NCBI GenBank assembly: GCA_964344485.1
Contig: CAYFNF010000011.1
Location: 1-11,177, forward strand
Length of the DNA stretch: 11,177 nucleotides
DNA from: CAYFNF01 sp964344485
Lineage (GTDB): Bacteria > Patescibacteriota > Patescibacteriia > UBA9570 > XYC2-FULL-38-9
Direction: 5' to 3'
Below, piece after piece: positions 6,941 to 11,177 of this stretch; the stretch's first letter is position 1, and each line of letters begins with the position of its first letter. A program made the translations under genes and the position numbers. The notes beneath the pieces are model-generated. The model saw nothing but the letters and a program-made list of their open reading frames with translations. It was not told the origin of the DNA and ran no database searches.

Positions 6941-8890
6941 ATGTCCAACAATGAGCGATGGAACTATGCAAGGGAGAAGGGTCTTTGTCGCTCTTGCTAC
7001 CAACCTGGCCATTTTGCCAGTAGTTGTCCACAACAACGGGACTCTGGCACAGGTGGCAAGGGGCAGGAACCGACATCCCGATCCCACGCGACAGAAGCAC
7101 GCGTTCCGAACGTCAGCGTCGGGAAGGACACGGATCCAGGGAGAGAGCAACAAGCTTCTCCCGTCTTTTCAGATTTCTCTGAGGAGGAAGCTGACTCAGG
7201 GGACATCGAACCATTTGGGTGTCTCTACATGACCCCAGAACAGGCCCCTGCGTACGCGTCATCATGCAGTCCAGCGGAGGATTCCGAGGCTGATCCTTAC
7301 GTTGGAATGAGACCCCCCCTCCAAATTGTTAGTGGCTTGTGGAACAGGCCGTATGATTTGGAAGGGGTGTCAGAAGAAGGGGAATCGGGACCACCTGAAG
7401 AGATTGGCCCAAGTTATTGGGCTATGATCACGCGTCTCCGCTCCTCGGAAAAACAGGAATGGCTGAGTCAAGGAGCAACAGGGCATTTGCCCGCACTCTC
7501 CGCAATTTTCCGTGATCAGTCTATCACGGCGCTTGATTACGATCCAGCCTTATTCAACAGGCCTCTGGTGGAGCTCCATGATTTGAACAGCGAGCTCCAA
7601 GGGGCGGAGGTGTCACCAGCATTGGTGCCGCCAGCCCCTTTATTCAACATGACACTGGATGGATGTCCCTGCCTGACGCAGGTGGACTCGGGAATGCAGT
7701 CCTTTGAATTGCTCATGCCCAGATCTGCGGCCAGGCAGTACTTATCGTGGCTTGGCCAGAACACCCCTGGCAAGCTGGAGACGAGAAGATGGGCACCCGC
7801 CAGTGCAACTGACGCTGTGAAGGGTGTGGGTGAGGCAGTGCCAGCTAGGATATTGTGGTACATGCCAACCAAGGTGGCGATCACTGCCCAGCAAATGGGC
7901 CGTGACCATCAATCCAAGACCAAGACTGTGGCCGCGATGATAGCCGTGGTGGACCTGGAGAACATCAATGTGCTGTCCCCCAGGATGGCTGCATCACGAG
8001 GGGATGGACTCCGCATAAGGCACTTGGGGATCCGCATGGGCCCCAATGAGGGCTTGTTGGAGGACGTGCCCCAAGACCGACGACAGGTCTCAGCCTTTCT
8101 TGGCAACGCTCTGTTGCAAAGAATTGGGCTGGCTACCGACGGATGGAGGCTCATGTGGATTGACCACCCAGCACCCCACACCAAGTGGAGGGAAAGCAAA
8201 CAAGGGGAAACGCTGTTAGGCTCTCCCAATCATGGGAGCCAACCTTGCAGTTGGGAAGAGGGTGATGCTGAGCAGAAATGTGTGAGCTACACTCATCGAG
8301 TGAATACCAACCCACGCAAGGCTGCCCACAAGGCTAGTGCGTGTGGTTCCACGGTGTTGATACTAGCACTCATCGTGCTGTTCGCCATGCTCATTGGTCA
8401 AGCTCATGCATGGATGACCATGATTCCCTCCAACTCAACAGCTACATCCCCCATGGAATCCCCCACGGGAGAGGTGGCAGGGGTGTTTGACCCCTATCCC
8501 CCTCAAGCTCCTACCAATCCGGCCCAGATACCTGTGCAGACCACCACACATCTGGGTCAGCAATCCCATCAACCTCAGGAGAGGTTTTGGGGGGAGGAGC
8601 TGCAAACGGCAGGGTGGGCTTCTCCACCACTTCGTCCTCATCAAGTGGCCTACAGCATTCAAGCTCGAGACCAGATTGATGAACGCCGCATTGACTGTGG
8701 AAATTGGCCGCTGGCCTGGGATCAAACCCAGCGTGCGGTTACCCAGGCGGTGACAGCTGCCATGTTTGGGGTCCAAGCAAGCCCACTCATCGAAGAACTG
8801 CCCTACTCTGCACCTGAAGTGGAGCAGCTCAACCATACTGAGCTGTCTCCCACACCGGTAGGAAGCAGGGGTAGCGAGAGACATGGGGAG
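6941..8890 (+). CDS. Gag-Pol continuation: CCHC zinc knuckle, aspartic-protease-like segment, transmembrane helix
   Basis: This frame is the true continuation of Gag once the gap duplication is removed, so the ATG at 6941 need not be an initiator. In order: a zinc knuckle C-x2-C-x4-H-x4-C at 6986-7027 (CRSCYQPGHFASSC), which binds genomic RNA; an acidic linker (SDFSEEEADSGDIEPFG); and a protease-like segment with LTQVDSGMQSFELLMP, the D of DSG at 7685, and a possible second signature AFLGNALLQRIGL at about 8093-8131. The DSG-to-LG distance, about 139 residues, exceeds the usual retropepsin spacing, so the protease call is tentative. A hydrophobic helix follows at 8348-8404, then a Pro-rich region with N-glycosylation-type sequons (NST, NHT). 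No stop occurs in this frame from 6911 to the window end, but after about 8880 the better coding sense is in frame 1. Confidence 0.68.
6986..7027 (+). other. CCHC zinc knuckle (nucleocapsid)
   Basis: C at 6986, C at 6995, H at 7010 and C at 7025 give C-x2-C-x4-H-x4-C, with the aromatic and glycine positions typical of retroviral and retrotransposon nucleocapsids (CRSCYQPGHFASSC). This is the firmest single evidence that the long polyprotein is a retroelement Gag. Confidence 0.95.
8348..8404 (+). other. single transmembrane helix
   Basis: The residues STVLILALIVLFAMLIGQAH form about 18-20 uninterrupted hydrophobic residues. Basic and polar residues precede them (NPRKAAHKASACG) and a Trp and an NST sequon follow. 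This fits a membrane anchor with the downstream part outside or lumenal. A membrane segment just after a protease-like region is unusual for Ty3/gypsy Pol. Confidence 0.7.
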
Positions 8891-10863
8891 TCAATCCCTC
8901 TGTCCCTATTCCCGCCCCCCTTCCTAAGGCTACCACCAAATGGGATCTGTCACAAGAGATGGTTGCCTCGCCTACTCTGGCTGGCGCCATCACTTTCAGG
9001 CCCTGGTTCTACTTCCCTAACACGTTCGGGAAACCCCTCGACTTCAAGCCCACGCCTATGGACTCACACATTCTGGCCATGGCAGGCGCGATGCAGCCTG
9101 TGCGACAATGGACCAGCCAGGTCCATGTTGTGCACGACGTGGACAGCCAGATCCGACCCCAGCAATGGTCGGAGGTGGCAGCCGCTTCGGCTCATCAACG
9201 TCAGCAGAGGGTGGTATCTCCTGCCTATCCGGTCTCTCGAATGCCAATGCTCACCATCCGCCATCTTCAAACCATCTCCAACGAGATCAGGGAGGTGGTG
9301 CATCGTCAACGAGGGGACCTGGCAAGTCATGTGCAGACCCTCCTCAGATGGTTTGCACACTGCAATCGGCAAGCGGAAGGGAAGCTTCCCCAACGAGCCA
9401 CCCACCAAGTGCAAGTGTACCTGCACACGTGGAGTGATGTGTATCTCGCTGAGCACATGTGGGCGTTTTGGCAAGTGGTCGTCATGGAACGAAGCCCCAT
9501 GCAGTGTCTTCCACTACTACACCCGGAAGCCCAGCTTCACGACCACATCTGGCAAGGGCTGCTACAACAGGAGGCAGGGGGCATGGATTTCTCGACAATG
9601 TTGCTGGCTCGACAACGAAGGGAGGCCACGGAGCGAGCCCATCGCGGAGATCCAGGGGAGCCACCAAAGGGCATCACTCGAAGAGCCTCGAGGGGAAGAT
9701 CTGACGAAGGGCGAACACACCGCCGTCGTCGTCCTCCTTCCAGAAGAGCTCAAAGGGGAAGATCGGATGAGCGGCGATCCCGTCGCCATCATCATGCTTC
9801 CTCGTCACGTCGCCGACAGCGTCGGAGATCCTCTTCCCGCCAACGCTCCCACAAGCGCAAGGCTTCCAAATCGCCCCAAAGCGAGAGGAAGCGTGACAGG
9901 ACCAGTATTCGTGAGAAGGGAAGCGTTCATCGCAGCCACTCCAGGAGGCATGCAATCCGCACGCCTCCACGGCAGCGACACCCTACTCCTCCTCCTCATC
10001 CTCCCAAGTCCTCTGGCCCAAGACAGCCAGAGTCTGGGGAGTCCAAAAGGAGGAGAGTGGAAGCTCAACGGCCAGTGCCAGCCGTTGCCCCACCACCACC
10101 GGGCAAGACAATGCAGGAAATGGCTAAAGAGCTTACGCACTTCAACCCAGAAGCATCCCCCTACAACTACGACACCATTCCTAGGAAGAAGGACAGTGAT
10201 CCATGGGAGCTACACATCCTGTCGTCCAAGACAAATCATATGGAGTATGTGCAGCTTCCCGAGGTCACAGATGTCTCCGTCTGTCCTCTTCCGGACGAGG
10301 CCCCGAGGGAGGGTGATCAACCCCCCTACAAGTATCATCGAGAGGTTCCTCTCTCGGTGCGGGATCTACACCAAAAGAAGAGGGCGCACAGTTTCCACAT
10401 GTGGCTACAGTCCCCTTCAACAGCTGCTGAGGCTGTGGATGGGCCACCACATGCCATTCTGCGGGCAGCAGAGGATGAGCGTGATGCTGAGGGATTGGGA
10501 TTCAGCATTTATAAGCCCCCGACAGGGGAGGACTTACCCCCTCCACCTGATTACATCGCGAAAGCAGGCGGAATGTTGCAGCGATGGGACAGCAGCAAGC
10601 AGGAATTGTCCCCTCCATTGGATGTTCCGCCAGGCGGTTGGCCAGGGGCTCACGCCAGCTATCCAGGGCTCATCAGGGGAGACAATATCCCCTCTGAGTG
10701 TCGAAGGCTGCTTCCTCTACAGCCTCTGGGAGAGCCAATTGGAGCACCAAGCTGGGCCAGAGGATGGTCCAAGCCCATTGCAGGCCGCCCACAATCAGCC
10801 AATCCCACCGCCTGGTTTGCGCGTCGATCAAATACATCCTCCCACTCCATGGAAGGATGTTGA
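8881..10863 (+). CDS. unrecognised protein with Arg/Ser-rich (RS) domain, frame 1 of the second element
   Basis: I do not recognise the family. The first ATG is at 8959, but sensible protein text already runs from just after a TAG at 8872 (GVNPSVPIPAPLPKATTKWD). This suggests continuation from the preceding frame by a -1 shift, not independent initiation. From about 8990 to 9600 there is a globular-looking region with Trp- and His-rich helices (FRPWFYFPNTFGKP; IRHLQTISNEIREVVHRQ; YLAEHMWAFWQVVV). About 9640-9990 is an RS-rich domain similar in composition to splicing factors or basic nuclear-targeting tails, then polyproline, then an acidic/Pro-rich region (KTMQEMAKELTHFNPEAS; PPTGEDLPPPPDYIAKAGG). 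Coding sense fades near 10,720 and the TGA at 10861 is probably reached only because the frame has shifted. A second frame stays open beneath it throughout. Confidence 0.6.
   Translation, partial: TWGVNPSVPIPAPLPKATTKWDLSQEMVASPTLAGAITFRPWFYFPNTFGKPLDFKPTPMDSHILAMAGAMQPVRQWTSQVHVVHDVDSQIRPQQWSEVAAASAHQRQQRVVSPAYPVSRMPMLTIRHLQTISNEIREVVHRQRGDLASHVQTLLRWFAHCNRQAEGKLPQRATHQVQVYLHTWSDVYLAEHMWAFWQVVVMERSPMQCLPLLHPEAQLHDHIWQGLLQQEAGGMDFSTMLLARQRREATERAHRGDPGEPPKGITRRASRGRSDEGRTHRRRRPPSRRAQRGRSDERRSRRHHHASSSRRRQRRRSSSRQRSHKRKASKSPQSERKRDRTSIREKGSVHRSHSRRHAIRTPPRQRHPTPPPHPPKSSGPRQPESGESKRRRVEAQRPVPAVAPPPPGKTMQEMAKELTHFNPEASPYNYDTIPRKKDSDPWELHILSSKTNHMEYVQLPEVTDVSVCPLPDEAPREGDQPPYKYHREVPLSVRDLHQKKRAHSFHMWLQSPSTAAEAVDGPPHAILRAAEDERDAEGLGFSIYKPPTGEDLPPPPDYIAKAGGMLQRWDSSKQELSPPLDVPPGGWPGAHASYPGLIRGDNIPSECRRLLPLQPLGEPIGAPSWARGWSKPIAGRPQSANPTAWFARRSNTSSHSMEGC
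9679..9804 (+). repeat. 63-bp tandem duplication inside the RS domain
   Basis: Two adjacent 63-base units, 9679-9741 and 9742-9804, encode RRASRGRSDEGRTHRRRRPP and RRAQRGRSDERRSRRHHHAS in frame 1. The first part of each unit is well conserved (RRAxRGRSDE), while the second part has drifted between Arg and His runs. The unit is a multiple of three, so both frames are kept open. Confidence 0.8.
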
Positions 10864-11177
10864 GTACTACAGGACTCTGGTCTGTCTTTTCGGCCCAGGA
10901 GTGCCAGCAAGGGAGGACATCATCAAGGCCCTACCACAACACCCGCAGCTCTTCCAATTGCTATGGAGAGCAGCCAGGGCCAGAGGTCCAACACCCTCAC
11001 GGGTGTCTTATCCCCGCACGCCACAGGCCACGGAGCCACAGGCCATCCGACGATCAAACGCACTCTTCGCTCGGCACAAGAACCGGCGCAGGGTGGTTGA
11101 GCTGGTCCACCATGCACTGGTGCTCTCAGTCCGATGGGTCACCACGCGATCTTTCGAGAACGAATGGATGCCTATCC
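10739..11177 (+). CDS. partial unrecognised coding segment, frame 2, runs off the window
   Basis: After about 10,720 the sensible reading returns to the zinc-knuckle/protease frame: LEHQAGPEDGPSPLQAAH, then PTPWKDVEYYRTLVCLFGPG, EDIIKALPQHPQLFQLLW, and FARHKNRRRVVELVHHALVL up to the last base. No stop is present. I see no reverse transcriptase, RNase H or integrase motif. Helical, Arg-rich text near the end could be a nucleic-acid-binding segment, but this is only composition. The segment is probably the continuation of the frame-1 protein after a compensating +1 shift. Confidence 0.5.
   Translation, partial: MEHQAGPEDGPSPLQAAHNQPIPPPGLRVDQIHPPTPWKDVEYYRTLVCLFGPGVPAREDIIKALPQHPQLFQLLWRAARARGPTPSRVSYPRTPQATEPQAIRRSNALFARHKNRRRVVELVHHALVLSVRWVTTRSFENEWMPI

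Larger units (their letters stand above)
2864..11177 (+). mobile_element. 5' part of a large LTR-type element (LTR?-leader-gag-NC-protease?-unknown modules)
   Basis: A putative LTR, a leader, a long Gag with zinc knuckle, a protease-like segment, and about 3 kb of unfamiliar coding sequence lie in one orientation without an intervening stop of element type. RT has not been reached by 11177, so the internal region before RT exceeds 7 kb. It may belong to the same family as the upstream integrase fragment (head-to-tail copies) or to a different element; the window cannot decide. Confidence 0.55.

Noticed and set aside
6954..7232. Apparent C-terminus of the 3876 frame after the gap
   Set aside because: The same DNA in frame 2 encodes the zinc knuckle. 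The frame-0 reading is produced by the 98-base duplication at the gap.
8876..8895. Programmed -1 frameshift site at the 8880 junction
   Set aside because: The GGGG run lacks the X-XXY-YYZ heptamer and no obvious downstream pseudoknot was seen; an indel is simpler.
1..11177. CRISPR arrays, tRNA or rRNA genes, bacterial operons
   Set aside because: No regularly spaced repeats, cloverleaf or rRNA signatures, and no ribosome-binding-site-led gene series; the content is eukaryotic retroelement sequence.

Overview
The window looks like repeat-rich nuclear DNA from a eukaryote. It holds parts of two LTR-retrotransposon units on the + strand and no recognisable host gene. Evidence for this is a Ty3/gypsy integrase fused to a chromodomain (a chromovirus), a polypurine tract followed directly by a TG-starting LTR-like edge, a long Gag polyprotein with a CCHC zinc knuckle, long gene-free stretches, and two short runs of N that mark assembly gaps. 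The organism cannot be fixed from this sequence. A large plant or charophyte-type genome (for example Chara-like) is a low-confidence guess from the chromovirus content and the style of the polypurine tract and LTR.

Layout. Bases 1-690 are mostly unassigned, with a proline-rich open stretch and a degraded lead-in to integrase. Bases 688-1875 encode the end of a Pol polyprotein: the integrase core with an intact D-x64-D-x35-E triad, a 14-N gap where the GPY/F-type module should be, and a C-terminal chromodomain. No reverse transcriptase or RNase H lies upstream in the window. Bases 1876-2853 are non-coding 3' sequence ending in the polypurine tract (2854-2863). An LTR-like region starts at 2864 with an unresolved 3' edge (3418 is one candidate). 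A CAC/ACG-rich leader runs up to 3875.

Bases 3876-11177 are a second coding block. It begins with Gag: a charged N-terminus, a long P/Q/R-rich linker, a capsid-like region and a lysine-rich tail. A gap at 6856-6865 follows, flanked by duplicated sequence. Removing the 98 duplicated/N bases joins Gag in frame to the zinc knuckle, a divergent aspartic-protease-like segment with a DSG motif, and a transmembrane helix. That frame (frame 2) stays open from 6911 to the window end. From about 8880 to about 10,720, however, the better coding signal moves to frame 1, where an unfamiliar protein contains a strong Arg/Ser-rich domain built on a 63-bp tandem duplication. It then returns to frame 2 for the last ~450 bases.

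How it fits together. The polypurine tract and LTR edge sit between an upstream integrase end and a downstream Gag start. This is what a head-to-tail pair sharing one LTR, or two abutting elements, would look like. The most unusual part is about 3 kb of unfamiliar coding sequence (membrane helix, unknown domain, RS domain, further unknown domain) placed after the protease-like segment, where reverse transcriptase would normally be expected.
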